Source of the DNA: Hydractinia symbiolongicarpus
Lineage: Eukaryota > Cnidaria > Hydrozoa > Anthoathecata > Hydractiniidae
DNA: 64,000 bases
Direction of reading: 5' to 3'
Assembly: GCF_029227915.1 (NCBI RefSeq)
Contig: NC_079886.1
Span: 11,863,501 to 11,927,500, forward strand
The position numbers were made by a program, and so were the translations under genes. The notes under the pieces were generated by a model, which saw nothing but the letters and a program-made list of their open reading frames with translations, was not told the origin of the DNA and searched no databases. Shown here in pieces: positions 45,163-56,443 of the stretch (position 1 is its first letter; the number at the start of each line of letters is the position of its first letter).

Positions 45163-47575
45163 ATAAATAATCTACGCATACTGAACGTGTTGTATTTACT
45201 CATTCCAATAGAAATACATTGTTTCTATCAAATTGTGGTATTATTCTGGAACCCAAAGCAATTAAATGGAGCTAAACTGCAAGTTTTGCTCATGTTAATT
45301 GTGGTGACAGAAGTACAGTTCTTTAGCATTGTGGTTAGTATATATTAGGTTTACCTAAGTCATTGAAAATATCATGTAGAACCTGGCACAGTGGGGGTGG
45401 TTTCTACATATAGACCTGATCTTAAAGATTGCCAGAGACAGTAGTCTCACTTGCCTGTAAAGGAACTGGGCCCTACCCAGGCCTTGATTATTAATGGTTG
45501 CATATAAAAACCCAACACCCCACAGTGCACAAGTTCTTCAGATGCACCTTACAGTTTGCAGTTAGGCCTTGATTATTAATGGTTGTATATAAAAACCCAA
45601 CACCCCACACTGCACAAGTTCTTCAGATGTACCTTACAGCTTCCCACCAGCCCAGCCTTTTTTATAAATTTTTTATAAATGCAGTGAATCGAAATCGAAT
45701 TATCATGGGCATCTCCAATGCAACTAAAGACAACTGCATCACAGCTGTTATGGGAGCGTGCTGCACAACACAACTAGACAAATTGCTTCTGCCCCAAGGT
45801 TTCCCTGGCATCATTTTGGCAAATACTAATCACTCCAACTCGGCTCCTTCAACTTCCGCAACCTAACCCCAGTAACTTGATAACAATACGTCATAGCACC
45901 TTTATACTCACTAAAATCATTCCTAGCCTCTCGCAGAAGCAATCATCATCGCTATTCCAGTCGCCATTTCCTTAAAAACAAAAAAAATCCAATTTCTCCA
46001 CCGACCAACAAAACCAACGCTGTGACGTGATTATCCGATACATGGTTACTATTAATCTCAATATTAGTCTCCTCAATCCTTATAGGAACCCCCGCAAGCT
46101 TAGTACTAAAAAACCCTTAACAACACCAAGCCTGACAATATCCCATGGCAACATATGACTCATAAGCCACAGAAAAATCAATTTTTTTTTCAGGCATATT
46201 TCAACAAACTCTCACAGTTGGGTCTGTCCCATCTTATGACACAGTATTTAAATGCGCGAGAGTTCTTTGTCAATAGTTGGGCCTATCCCATATCTTATGA
46301 CACACTTTCTAAAACTGGAAAAGTCCTTTGTGTAGGGTCTGTCCCATCTGATGACACGGTTTTTAAAAGCGCGAGAGTCTTTTTCAATAGTTGGACGTGT
46401 ATTAACTTAAGACCAATTACATACATTTGTCCTAGGTTGGAGCGGGCCCGTCAATAGATTGACTATCAAAAAAAATACATAAAAAATGTTAATATGAAGT
46501 TAGATTTCTGTCTAGCTACCTTTAGTCAGGCACTTAGAATCATATGACAATTTCAAAATTATGTTTATATATTTGGAAAACAATCAAGAGCAATATACAC
46601 GGCAGTCTGTCTGCTGAGTGTATGATAGAAATCCAAAAAAAAAACTCGCCGCACATATTTGTGACGTAAAATGCCGAGCTCGCTTGCCTCCGCAAGGTTA
46701 TATACAAGACAAATGCATCAAATATTACATCCAGAAAACTGTGCATCTAGAGTCACGTGACGAGGCCTTCTCCAGGGCTATGTTCGTCTCGCCGTCCCAA
46801 AAGCAGAAAACAGGCGCTAGAAACGAGGTTGAAAGCTATCACTAGAAATCAGTTAAGGCTCAGGTACACTTAAAAATTTTTTTCTTCGAAATATGTCTAA
46901 AACTAGTGTTTCACGAGTGTTTTAAAAATTTTTTTTACTATTTCGAAATTAGTAGTCTTTCCGCATATTTAATCATGAATAAAGAGAAAAGTTGTATCCA
47001 TGTCTACGACCGCTTCTTTTTTTTGAAAAAGAGTGGAATTAAAAAAAACAAGAAGCCCTGGGGGCTCTAAGAATTTCCGCTCGCTACCAAAATATTTGAC
47101 AACAACCTACTAATTCGTTGTGTTATCGTGCCAAACATTCGAAGGGGTTTGGTGCATGAACCTCTGAAGATAAAGCACGCAAGTGACATTATATCTTACA
47201 ACAAACGCAAAAAAAAAGAAACGTGTTATAATAAACTCACATTTTAAAAGAAATTGCTAACAAAAATACAGCCTATCATTCATGGTTGAAAGTCTTGCGA
47301 TTGAAACGTTTATGGTCTTAAACGGCATTTAGTTGACAAAAAATCAATATTTTGATGTGACCATTATGTTCAACATACTTTTTTTATTAACTTTGCTAAA
47401 TTTTGTTGTTAATTCTTGGACCAATTTTGGCCTAAAAGGACATTTAAGGTGGCAAAAAAACAAAATTTTAATGTCACCATCATGTTCAGCATACTTTTTT
47501 TGTTAACTGTATCAAATTTTGTCAAAAATAAAGTAGTTTTAATTTTTCGACCAATTTTGGCCTAAAATGACATTT
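45163..47575. repeat. 2,413-bp tandem duplication, copy 2
   Basis: Direct, head-to-tail copy of 42750-45162. The junction falls within a ~122-bp satellite: copy 1 stops after GGCCTAAAATGACATTT and copy 2 starts with ATAAATAATCTACGC, with only an A/AT microhomology. The identity suggests a very recent event or an assembly artefact. Confidence 0.95.
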
Positions 47576-47950
47576 ATGGTGGCAAATAACCAAAATTTTA
47601 ATGTCATCATCATGTTCAGCATACTTTTGTTGTTAACTGTACCAAATTTTGTCAAAAATAAAGTAGTTTTAATTTTTGGACCAATTTTGGCCTAAAATGA
47701 CATTTAGGTAACAAGAAATCAAAATTTTGGTGTCACCATTATGTTCAGCATACTTTATTTGTTAACTGTACCAAATTTTGTCAAAAATAAAGTAGTTTTA
47801 ATTTTTGGACCAATTTTGGCCTAAAATGACATTTAGGTAACAAGAAATCAAAAATTTGGTGTCACCATTATGTTCAGCATACTTTTTTTGTTAACTGTGC
47901 CAAATTTTGTCGAAAACAAATACGAATTTTGGCCTGAAACGTCATTTAGA
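47340..47950. repeat. ~122-bp satellite, about five units
   Basis: Units share CAATTTTGGCCTAAAATGAC, ATGTTCAGCATACTTT, TTGTTAACTGTACCAAATTT and TGTCAAAAATAAAGTAG. About two units are also present at the right end of duplication copy 1 (44930-45162). Confidence 0.9.
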
Positions 47951-49290
47951 TGACTTCCCAGTACTTAGGGAGCTTGACCATTTGGGTCAGGGTTAGTAAG
48001 TTAGTCCCAAGGTTATACCAATACTATCCTCCTCTCAGAGGAACGTGAAATCCCAGGGTCGATTTTTTCTCAAAAAATGCTCCGAAAGAAAAAAACGACG
48101 GTTTTAAAGAATTTCCTACGCCTTCGGGCGCGGAAATTCAAAAAGGAACGAAAACGCAAACGGGCTATTTGGATGAAGTCATGGCTGCAAAGAGAGCAGT
48201 TTAATGCATACCATACAATCTTAAATAAATTGAAAAATATCTTCGTATGGACGAAGACTCATTCAAGGTATTGCGGTATTAGTAAAAGTGAAGAAAATTT
48301 GATTTATGGTTAAAATGAGTTACTTTGACCGTTAAATTTTTATTTAGAAAGTGCTTGAAAGAATATGCCCCGCAATAACTTAAAACACGGCACGTCTTCA
48401 CAAGCCAATTAGTCCATAAGAAATGTTAGCTGTCACTTTGAGATATCTAGATACCGGGAAATTTTGTTCGCGTGCGCATCGTCGTAGGTATTATCCATCT
48501 TTATCTCAAAAAAATGCACAAAAATTCCTTATATGTTGTCAGCACCTTTGAACTTCTTACGAAATGTTGAAAATTCTACAAATCGGTTTGTTCTGAAATA
48601 CCTGTGAAAAATTCACACCATGTCTCGAAATTAATTTCAGAGCAATTCGAAATACTTTCAAAAACTTTCAAAATGATTTAAAATATTTAAAAAATATTTC
48701 TGAAATGAAAATTTCAGACAGTTTTGAAATAAAAATTTACTGTAGAGTAAATGTTTCTTTCGAGTGGAAGTGCATTTATTAAAAAAAAAAAAAATATTGG
48801 CTAGCAAAGCTACTTTCTATGGCATGGAAGTTTTGTATATCGTAAAGGTAAATATTTGGAAGTTAGTACTTTAAAAGTTTTAGTTAAATTTTCGTTTTTA
48901 CCATTCTCTTTTTTTTTTTGTCTTCTTTCATTTTCAACTTTATATGCGGCGTACAACTATTGGTACTATTGGTACAATTGGTTTTAATAAGTTGTGCTAA
49001 GAATGCCAGAGATCCTTCGTTAATTAACTCCATAATAAACAATATTTAGTTTGAATATCTCCATAGTGTTGGAACTACATTAACAGATGTATTTTTTAAT
49101 CGAACGGAAACAAATAATTATTTCGCACACACTTATTTTTTCAAATTAAATGCTTGTGGAATACATTTTCGTGCAAAAAAAAAACACTTTTGTGCAGAGA
49201 ATAAACGAATGATGATAAATGTCGTTGCATCGAGAGTTGAGACAGCAATTTCTATCATGTAAATATCTTTAAAAAGTAAAACCCACTTAC
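47951..49290. other. 5' part of the DCAF17 intron; no gene
   Basis: Open frame 48077-48313 is basic and low in complexity. AAAATTTCAGA-like repeats occur near 48600-48740. No domain recognised. Confidence 0.5.
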
Positions 49291-50393
49291 GTTATTTTGT
49301 CATGTGCAACGGTTAGTATTCTTCCCGAATTATCAGCATGAAAAAACGCCCGCCTGTCGTCAATCGAGGCTTCGTTATCAGACCCACCCCACCAAGACGC
49401 AATCTTTTTTCCACTTGATACATCGCGTACGAAGAAACTGGTGCTTTTACTTTTGTTGATTAAACACGTCCAGGGATATCCACCAAAAGATAAACCATTC
49501 AGGTTCTTCCACTTTCCACCGTCGATTTTGTAACAAGGCGTAGGCACTGCACTCACTTTTATATTTACTGGCAAGCCGCAAGGAGGGACGCCGATTTCGC
49601 CTTTCACATTGGGTATACTGAAAATATCCAGGGTGTCCGTCGTATTCAAGCATTCGCCGATGGCAAAATCTCTCACACAATATGCCTTGATAACCTTATC
49701 TAAATCGTAAAACCGAAACGATGAATTTAAAGACAATACCAAAAGTCCACAAGTTACATACGCATCTGTTAATTTACCAAACATAGTCTCTGTTACCGCA
49801 ATTATTCCAACAAATCGTAACGGCGCAACAAGAAAAATACCAATAAAAAATACAATGTCACCGTTACGCGTCGCGGGGAAGCGTTTCGACCTGGTAACGA
49901 TACGTTCGAACTCTCTATCGTAGTATAAACGATCAAATTTATATTTATTGGACAGGAAAACCTTCTTTGATTAGTTCCACGTTTCTTTCTGCACCAGATA
50001 CTTAATTATATAAGAGTCCGACGTCAGAGCGTACAAACACTCTCTATAACATTCGTCAACCAATTTCTTTTCCTCGTGTAAATCAGTTACAGGACTTTGG
50101 TAGCGTACCATGTCTTTAATCCGCCATTTTGAATTAGTCTCGTTTGTAGGTTTCGGCATGTTTGTTTTCATAAAATGCGGGACACCGTTGCAGTAACAAC
50201 CTTGGAACCAATATTTATAATTTGATATGTACAAGTTTCCATCGTACTGCAGTGCTGGCTCGTTATGACCTGACCAACAAGTTTTATATTCTCTATAATT
50301 TGATTCGATTATGCTTCTACAGATACTTCTTCGCTTACACACACTATTTTGTTCTCTTTCCTGCAAAACCTGAATAATATTGTTCGACCTCAT
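49291..50393 (-). CDS. DCAF17: DCAF17, exon 1, with in-frame stop at codon 141
   Basis: The first in-frame ATG is at 50393. The upstream frame stays open to a TGA near 50445, and the TTG at 50417 is not a likely start. The exon holds YDGNLYISNYKYWFQG near residue 50, YALTSDSYIIKYL before residue 141, and beyond it KVFLSNKYKFDRLYYD, MFGKLTDAYVTCGLLVLS, VPPCGLPVNIKV, LSFGGYPWTCLINK and FFHADNSGRILTV, in the same order as vertebrate DCAF17. It ends at a good donor, GTAAGTGGG (49290). Codon 141 (49973-49971) is TAA, although similarity continues on both sides in the same frame. So the locus is a recent pseudogene, a null allele or carries a base error. Exons 1 and 2 total 519 codons plus stop. 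Confidence 0.85.
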
Positions 50394-51030
50394 GCCACGT
50401 AAAAAGTTAGAAACCAATGTATCTTGTGCGACATCTCTCCCGATATTTCATATTTGATGGAGGTTAACTAAACATAAATCATATAACTAGCACACATTTT
50501 TTATTTCCAACTATTTTTTTATTTTTGGTTTAAAGTTAACTGAGAAGTTACGAAGTGTAGTATTCAAAAGTTTGTTAGCATGATCAAGTCTTAACATTCA
50601 CGTTTATATTTTCGTAGTTTGTTATTAAGAAATAACTTATTGGCAAATTGGTTATTATAGGTTGTTCGTTGTTATACCTTTTATATAATTTTCATAAACG
50701 CAATCCACCACTAAAGCGTAGTACAAACGTTTGTCATGGTTAGAAATTAATTAACTCTCACAATTACACTGAATCCATACCCCACAACATAAATTTATAA
50801 TTTTACCATACTTACAATAAAGGTGGTTACCATGAGATTTTCAGACCAGACGAAATTTCATGACCTTTTCCATGACCGCTGGAATGATAATGGCTTGTGG
50901 CCACACTGTCTTAGATTCAAATCTTAACTCTGCTTCGCATTTGTAAATCTGCGTAATAAATGTTTATAATGCTGCAAATCAATTCTGTTTTATAGAGATC
51001 CTAATTGCAGGAATGTTCTACTTATGATCA
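50394..51030. other. Upstream region of DCAF17
   Basis: AT-rich, with no clear promoter motif. The likely transcription start lies here, but I cannot place it. Confidence 0.35.
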
Positions 51031-51327
51031 CCTTAGGGATAAACTATTTGCGGAAATTTTTTTTGCTAAACTTGTAAAATTTTCCGTCTGTCGTTTCTCA
51101 TTTGAAAATACTTTATTCCTGAGAGCTTTATTGGAAAAATACTATTTAAATTTTACTAAAATTCTTGCCACAAAAATTACCGAATCTTCAACATTCGCAA
51201 AAATAAAATCTGCAAAAATATATTCCGCAAAATGAAGCATTTCGAGACCTCTTATCCCTAAAAAAAATTTCAAAAACAATTTTTTCCGCAAATAATTTGT
51301 AATTTGTACAATTTGTACCCTAAGGTA
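51031..51327. mobile_element. MITE-like element with CCTTAGGG ends
   Basis: CCTTAGGGATAAACTATTTG with following CGGAAATTTTTTT is mirrored, with an internal duplication, by CCGCAAATAATTTG...ACCCTAAGG at the right and by TTATCCCTAAAAAAAATTTC at 51252. The interior is rich in CGCAAAA. No coding region; superfamily unknown. Confidence 0.55.
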
Positions 51328-51628
51328 GAATTTAACGCAATCAATTCAATGCAATAATGTATGCATGAGAACGTACTCACAAATGGAGGGTTACATATTT
51401 TCCACATCTAGTGTTCTTACAGCAATGCAAAATGACAGAAATGTCATGCTCGCCCCCACTACTTAAAGGACCATAATATGCTAAAGGCCAGGATACACTT
51501 GTATAATATCATTAAGGACCTGATACACTTGTATAATATCACAGAAATATACCTTATAATATCAATATAATTTCTTAAAATATGTTTAAAATAGGGTTAT
51601 AAATTTTTATAATTTCTTATAATATGTA

Positions 51629-51906
51629 TAATTTTAACACTTGGCATGTGCGTCATAACCTCGTAATTTGCTGCATGGCTATAATATTTGAATAAAATCA
51701 AACGAGTTAAATTTTATTATTATTGTTGGTGATCTGGTTTCGAATGCCTTTTTTTTGTGCGACAATAGATCTATTATCTGCTAGCGTTGTTGTGGAACCC
51801 AGATCACCAACAATATTATTAAAATCAAACTCGCTTGATTTTATTCGAATATTATAGCCATGCAGCAAATTATGAGGTTATGACGCACATGCCAGATGTT
51901 GAAATC
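51629..51906. mobile_element. Foldback element nested in the left terminal repeat
   Basis: Arms of about 105 bp (TGGCATGTGCGTCATAACCT... mirrored by ...AGGTTATGACGCACATGCCA) surround about 60 bp. The matching right terminal repeat lacks this insert, so it entered after or during the spread of the P-like element. The arms end in ATTTTAACA/TGTTGAAAT, which coincides with the host TIR sequence. Confidence 0.8.
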
Positions 51907-52112
51907 ATAGTTACTCGAAAAACCCTGGTTAGGAAGAGCGGCACTTCAAAGGGCGTATCCTTTTGATGCGGTTATCAAACTATCACGTGACAATATCGGT
52001 GCACGCAAAATTATATTTGGTAGCGAAATTGTAAACATACTTGTAAACTTGCTATTTTCTGAGAATTTAATTGTCTTTTTAATAATTAAATAATCATGTT
52101 TCCAAGAATTTT

Positions 52113-52400
52113 ATGATGCCTGGGGCAAATTGTTGTATCGTTGGTTGTGGGAGTAGTAGAAGGCTTGGAGGAATAGGCATATTTAAGGTGCCAAAAGCAA
52201 TTAATGAGAATTATAAGAAGTGGAGGGAGGATTGGCTTAATGTGGTTATGAAGTCGAGAGTTGTGGATCAATTATTTAAAAAACAAATAGAGAATGACAC
52301 AGTGTATACACAGTGTATACATGTATTTTAAAAGTGAATATATTGATATCTGTAAGTTTCACTTTAAAGAATTTTACAAAACAATTTGCTAGCTAGCTTA
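52113..52400 (+). pseudogene. THAP domain exon of the P-like transposase
   Basis: From the ATG at 52113 the frame gives NCCIVGCGSSRRLGG, GIFKVPKAINENYKKWREDW and, after a frame change near 52315, IDICKFHF. The Cys-x2-4-Cys...Trp...Cys-x2-His spacing and the Val-Pro pair are those of a THAP (C2CH) zinc finger, the DNA-binding domain of P-element and THAP9-type transposases, which binds the element's ends. A repeated GTGTATACACAGTGTATACA at 52301-52320 coincides with the frame break. An intron follows, ending at the acceptor TTTACTTTTTAG before 52453. Confidence 0.75.
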
Positions 52401-52452
52401 GCTAGCTAATAAGCCATGTCATGAATATATATTGATTTTTTTTACTTTTTAG

Positions 52453-54859
52453 TTCCATCAGAGAAGGGGCCTGCTAAGAAAAGGTTAATTTTTGGAGCTT
52501 TACCTGAGTTAAACTTGCCGAAGAAAAGCTGTGAAGTTCAATCAACTGATAAAAGAAAACCTCCAGCTGAAAGACTTCTAACAACTGCAAAGAAAGTTGC
52601 TAGTAACGATTACTACTACGAATCATATCAACAGTTATGTGATAGACTTGTAAAGTTGAAAACTTTAGCTCATTGGAAAATTGATATTGACATCTATAAA
52701 ACTGTTATGAAAATATATGATGCCCAGTTTGTTATCCCGAAGTTTGAGATTCAAATTGATGGTAGTATGGGATTTTCTATAGCTGTGTATGGTTGGTTTT
52801 TACCAGAGCATCATCAAATTTATACAGAAAACAAAAGATGCATTCGCAATGTTAATATTTTAGATTTAGCGAACCATGTTGAAAAGGCTAAAATTTGCAT
52901 TGGAGTACCTGATAATTCAGGTGGACTGTTGTCCCATGCAATTCCAATATTTACCGACCCACATATTGATGACAAACCATATAAATGCAAACAGTTTAAC
53001 CGCACTCTTGATTGCTTTTTGTTGTGTGCAAGTGATGTATGTTATACATGTTCAAATTTTATCAAAGCACAGGAAAAATCTGCACAGGCTAAAAGTAGGA
53101 GGTTAGCTGAACCTGCAAAAGACAAAGCACCAGTTTCTTTTACATCACCACTGAGACTGAAGTTGAAACTTCAAAATCAACGATTGAGATGTCAACAGTT
53201 AGAAAGTCAAATTAAGGACATGCAGTCTTCTCTTGAAAAAGCTAGTGTTCATGTCAATCAAGATATGAGTGATGATTTTATTAACATATTTAGTGGAGCC
53301 ACTCCAGACCAAGTGACCCATTTATGAATCTATTCTGGCAGCAGCAACAGAAGCTTTTTACAGCATCAAAGTCAGGCCGCAAATTCCATCCAATGATAAT
53401 ACGGTTTTGCTTGTCATTGGCAGCAAAGTCACCGTCCTGTTATGAAGAGCTTCGCAATAGTGGTGTTTTAGTGCTTCCAAGTCAACGTACCTTAAGAGAC
53501 TACCGCAATTACATCACACCAAATTCAGGATTTAATCACAAAGTTATACAAGAATTAATTCGACAAACTAACGATTATTTTGATGTAGAGCGATACGTTG
53601 TCATTCTTTTTGACGAAATGAAAATACGAGCTGACTTGGTTTTCAATAAAACGTCTGGAGAATTAATCGGCTTTACAGATTTGGGGGATCCTGTGTGGAA
53701 CTTCAGTCAGTTAGAAAGAACAACCTTGCCACACATGTGTTAGCATTTTTGTTAAGAGGACTTTGCACCAACCTAAAGTTTTGTTTTGGCTTTTTTACCA
53801 CAAAAAATGTTATTTCAACCCAAATTATGTCTTTGTTTTGGGAAGCAGTTTTTCTTCTGGAGAAAACATGCAATTTATGGGTCATAGCAACCACTTCGGA
53901 TGGGGCATCTGCTAATCGAAGTTTTTACCGTATGCACAAACAAATTGATGGCGGTTGTGATACTGATGTTTGTTATCGTACAATTAATATTTGGGTTCCA
54001 CAAAGATTTATATACTTCATATCTGATGCACCACATCTCATAAGACAGCCAGAAACTGTCTACATCACTCAGCATACACCAATGATCGTAAAAGTACCCG
54101 CCTTATGTGGAATGATAATTTGATGTTGTTATGGGAACATATTTCAAGAGTTTATTATATGGATTCCCAAAATGAGTTAAAGATTTTGCCGAAAATTCAC
54201 ATGGAACATGTCAAGCTTACCCCACACTCATTAATGCGTGTAAATTTGGCTGCACAGGTACTAAGCTCGTCCATGGCTATTGCGCTCCATCATGTTGGTG
54301 GTCACGATTTCAGTGCCACTGCTATGTTTTGTCAAATGCTTGATAGCTTTTTTGATTGTTTGAATGTCAGAAGCATATCAGAACACCGAAACAAAAGAAA
54401 ACCAAATCTTGCTCCTTATACATCATGCAATGATACCAGATTTCAATGGTTAATAGATGAATTTTTAGCCTATTTTGCAGCTTGGAAAGAGAGTATTTTA
54501 AACCGACAAGGTGTTTTCCTCTGGATGATCGTAACAAAATGTTTATTTCCTGGCAAACATACGAAGGCCTAAAAATAACCACATATTCCATAATTGAAGT
54601 GACAAAATTTTTGTTAAGTGAAGGAATGGAATATGTCCTAACAGAACGTTTTTGTCAGGATACCATAAAGGAGTATTTTGGAAATCAACGCAAGTTTGGA
54701 CGACGTTGCGATAATCCTAATGTCCGGGAATTTGGGTACAATGACAATACCATTAGAATACAAAGAAGTGTTTCTTGTGATAGTGGAAATACAAAAGGAC
54801 GTTATGACCATACTAAAAATTGGGTTAATGTTACAGATGAAAAATTACAGAAGCGATAG
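52453..54859 (+). pseudogene. P-element-like (THAP9-type) transposase body
   Basis: After the acceptor at 52452 the protein continues VPSEKGPAKKRLIFGALPEL. A central region and a coiled coil (LKLKLQNQRLRCQQLESQI) precede the catalytic part: SGVLVLPSQRTLRDYRNYI, ILFDEMKIRADLVFNKTSG (first catalytic Asp), IATTSDGASANRSFYRMH (second Asp) and YFISDAPHLIR. The later part has [36 protein letters not shown] and [15 protein letters not shown], which are hallmark P/THAP9 blocks. Frames change at about 53315, 53700, 54110 and 54500, so no functional enzyme is made. The decay is light, since each segment is long and clear. Insertion normally generates 8-bp duplications in P elements. Confidence 0.85.
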
Positions 54860-54897
54860 TTATATTATTATATATGTGCAGAATTTTTAGTCAATTT

Positions 54898-56151
54898 CTA
54901 ACCCATATTTTCGTTTTGTTTAGAGCACGACTGCTTGATACCTTTTCGCAAGCCTTTAGATTTTGAAGTAAATTGTTCTTTTTTTTTATATTCTTCAAGC
55001 AACTGTTTCGCTTTTGAATATGATCGTACTCTAACATAGAGTGATATAATACTGAACAGTGTGTCTTTTGCTACGTCACTATCAATTTCAGCCTCACTGC
55101 TGTTTAAAAGAGTTTCGCAAGAGGTTATTATGGTGGAATTTGCTAATGCTTCTTTTAAAATTTGTTCTATATCTATATTTTTAATTCCAGCACTTGATGT
55201 GTGAGTTCTAAAATAAGTCTCTACAACAGTCAGGATATCTTCAGCTGGTGGTGAAATTTTCCACAATCCTCCTCGATTTATTTTATCAAAATAAGACTCA
55301 ACACTGTCATTTTCGTTACATCGTCCTGCTAAAAGGAATGATATTGCCATTTGACTATTTTTGGTGTTCCAAGTGCTGGAGTTTTTGATTTTTTTATACA
55401 GCTTTTTAAACACGTATCCGCCAATGTATATAAGACCATGTCGCTCATTCTGGGAAAGTACAAATGGTGTTTCAATAATGGAATTGGCAGCATTATTATT
55501 GTTTAACTTCTTTCTCTGTGCGATTAATTTATCTACAAGCTTTGTCAAAACTAAGGTTGATGCATCACGGCTCAGTCCTTCAAAATACATTGGTGCTTTT
55601 ATAACAATATCAGAGTACATATTGCCGTATAATTTTTCCATATTACCAGTTTTGTTAAACTTTTGAAATGTTGGAGATACCATAGTATATAAGTCACTAT
55701 TTACACTATCATTGTTTATTGTAAAGTTTTTTAATTCCGTTTTAATCGATGGAGGATAACACATGTTTTCAGAAGCAGTGTTTTTAATTTCTTGTAACAA
55801 GTGCAATAAAATATCCTGGCTTCTACTTCAACTGTCGTACTTTTATTATGACTGGTCGTTCTATGTCTCTTCAGTCCACCTTTACTTTTACATTTCTTGG
55901 GACAATCTGGACATGAAAATACTCCAGCTTCAACCTGTAAAAAAATAGGCTTTATTAATACTGAATATTGACGGTCTTGCTAGCTAGCTAGCTGCAACTT
56001 TAAAATTGCAATTTTACTGAAAAATAGGATATACACCACTAACATTTTTGGCAGTATCAATGAGATCTCCCTCAAACTGTTCATCAGCCTCCAGACATGC
56101 CAAAACAGCTTCGAAGTCGTCTTCAAATAAAAAATCAGAACTGGCAGCCAT
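54898..56151 (-). pseudogene. C2H2 zinc-finger partner gene of the P-like element
   Basis: Two exons on the minus strand. Exon 1 (56151-56044) starts at ATG and encodes 36 acidic residues (ASSDFLFEDDFEAVLACLE), ending at donor GTTAGT. Exon 2 starts at 55934 after TTTTTTTACAG, in phase, with a C2H2 finger (FSCPDCPKKCKSKGGLKRH then TTSH). A one-base shift at about 55820-55850 separates the finger from a 300-residue frame (55806-54898) with LSQNERHGLIYIGGYVFKKL, MAISFLLAGR, RGGLWKISPPAEDIL and LYVRVRSYSKAKQLLEEY. Similar proteins occur, from memory, as uncharacterised genes in cnidarians. The role is unknown; location between the terminal repeats and a second convergent copy at 22.6-24.5 kb tie it to transposition or its control. 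Confidence 0.75.
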
Positions 56152-56443
56152 ATTTTCTTTTTTCCCGCTAGAGCTTTGTTTTGATTCTGTGCACCGTAAT
56201 GTTTGTCTCGCCTACTCAAAATTAGGCGTTTAATATAAAGCCAAGATACGCGCTAACCCTTTGAAGTTTGCCGCTCTTCCCAACCAGGGTTTTTCGAGTA
56301 ACTATGTTGAAATTAAACATATTATAACTATATTATAAGAAATTATAAGAAATTATAACCCTATTTTAAACATATTTTAAGAAATTATATTGATATTATA
56401 AGGTATATTTCAGTGATATTATACAAGTATATCCGGTCCTTAA

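Larger units (their letters stand above)
51512..56443. mobile_element. P-element-like transposon with two convergent genes
   Basis: The 4.9-kb element has terminal inverted repeats starting TTAAGGACC. They match for about 130 bp (51512-51640 and 56312-56443), then again beyond a nested hairpin (51905-51960 and 56250-56310, with TAGTTACTCGAAAAACCCTGG), so each arm is about 190 bp. Inside are a THAP-domain transposase on the plus strand (52113-54859) and a zinc-finger protein gene on the minus strand (56151-54898), meeting tail to tail with 38 bp between them. A partial duplicate of the left end lies at 51488-51511. I could not confirm an 8-bp target duplication. Confidence 0.85.

Noticed and set aside
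43163-46845. Ten duplicated open frames of 64-100 codons
   Set aside because: They duplicate only because the DNA is duplicated; none has a known domain, and both strands are open over the same bases.
49971-50040. A 66-bp in-phase intron that would remove the DCAF17 stop codon
   Set aside because: It would also remove residues that match other DCAF17 proteins (KVFLSNKYKF region), and the acceptor is weak.
50415-50417. Start of DCAF17 at TTG 50417
   Set aside because: Eukaryotic initiation at TTG is unlikely; the ATG at 50393 is in frame and leaves all conserved blocks intact.
55980-56233. Open frames 55980-56219 (minus) and 56048-56233 (plus)
   Set aside because: The correct minus-strand frame here is exon 1 of the zinc-finger partner gene (56151-56044); these are shadows of it.
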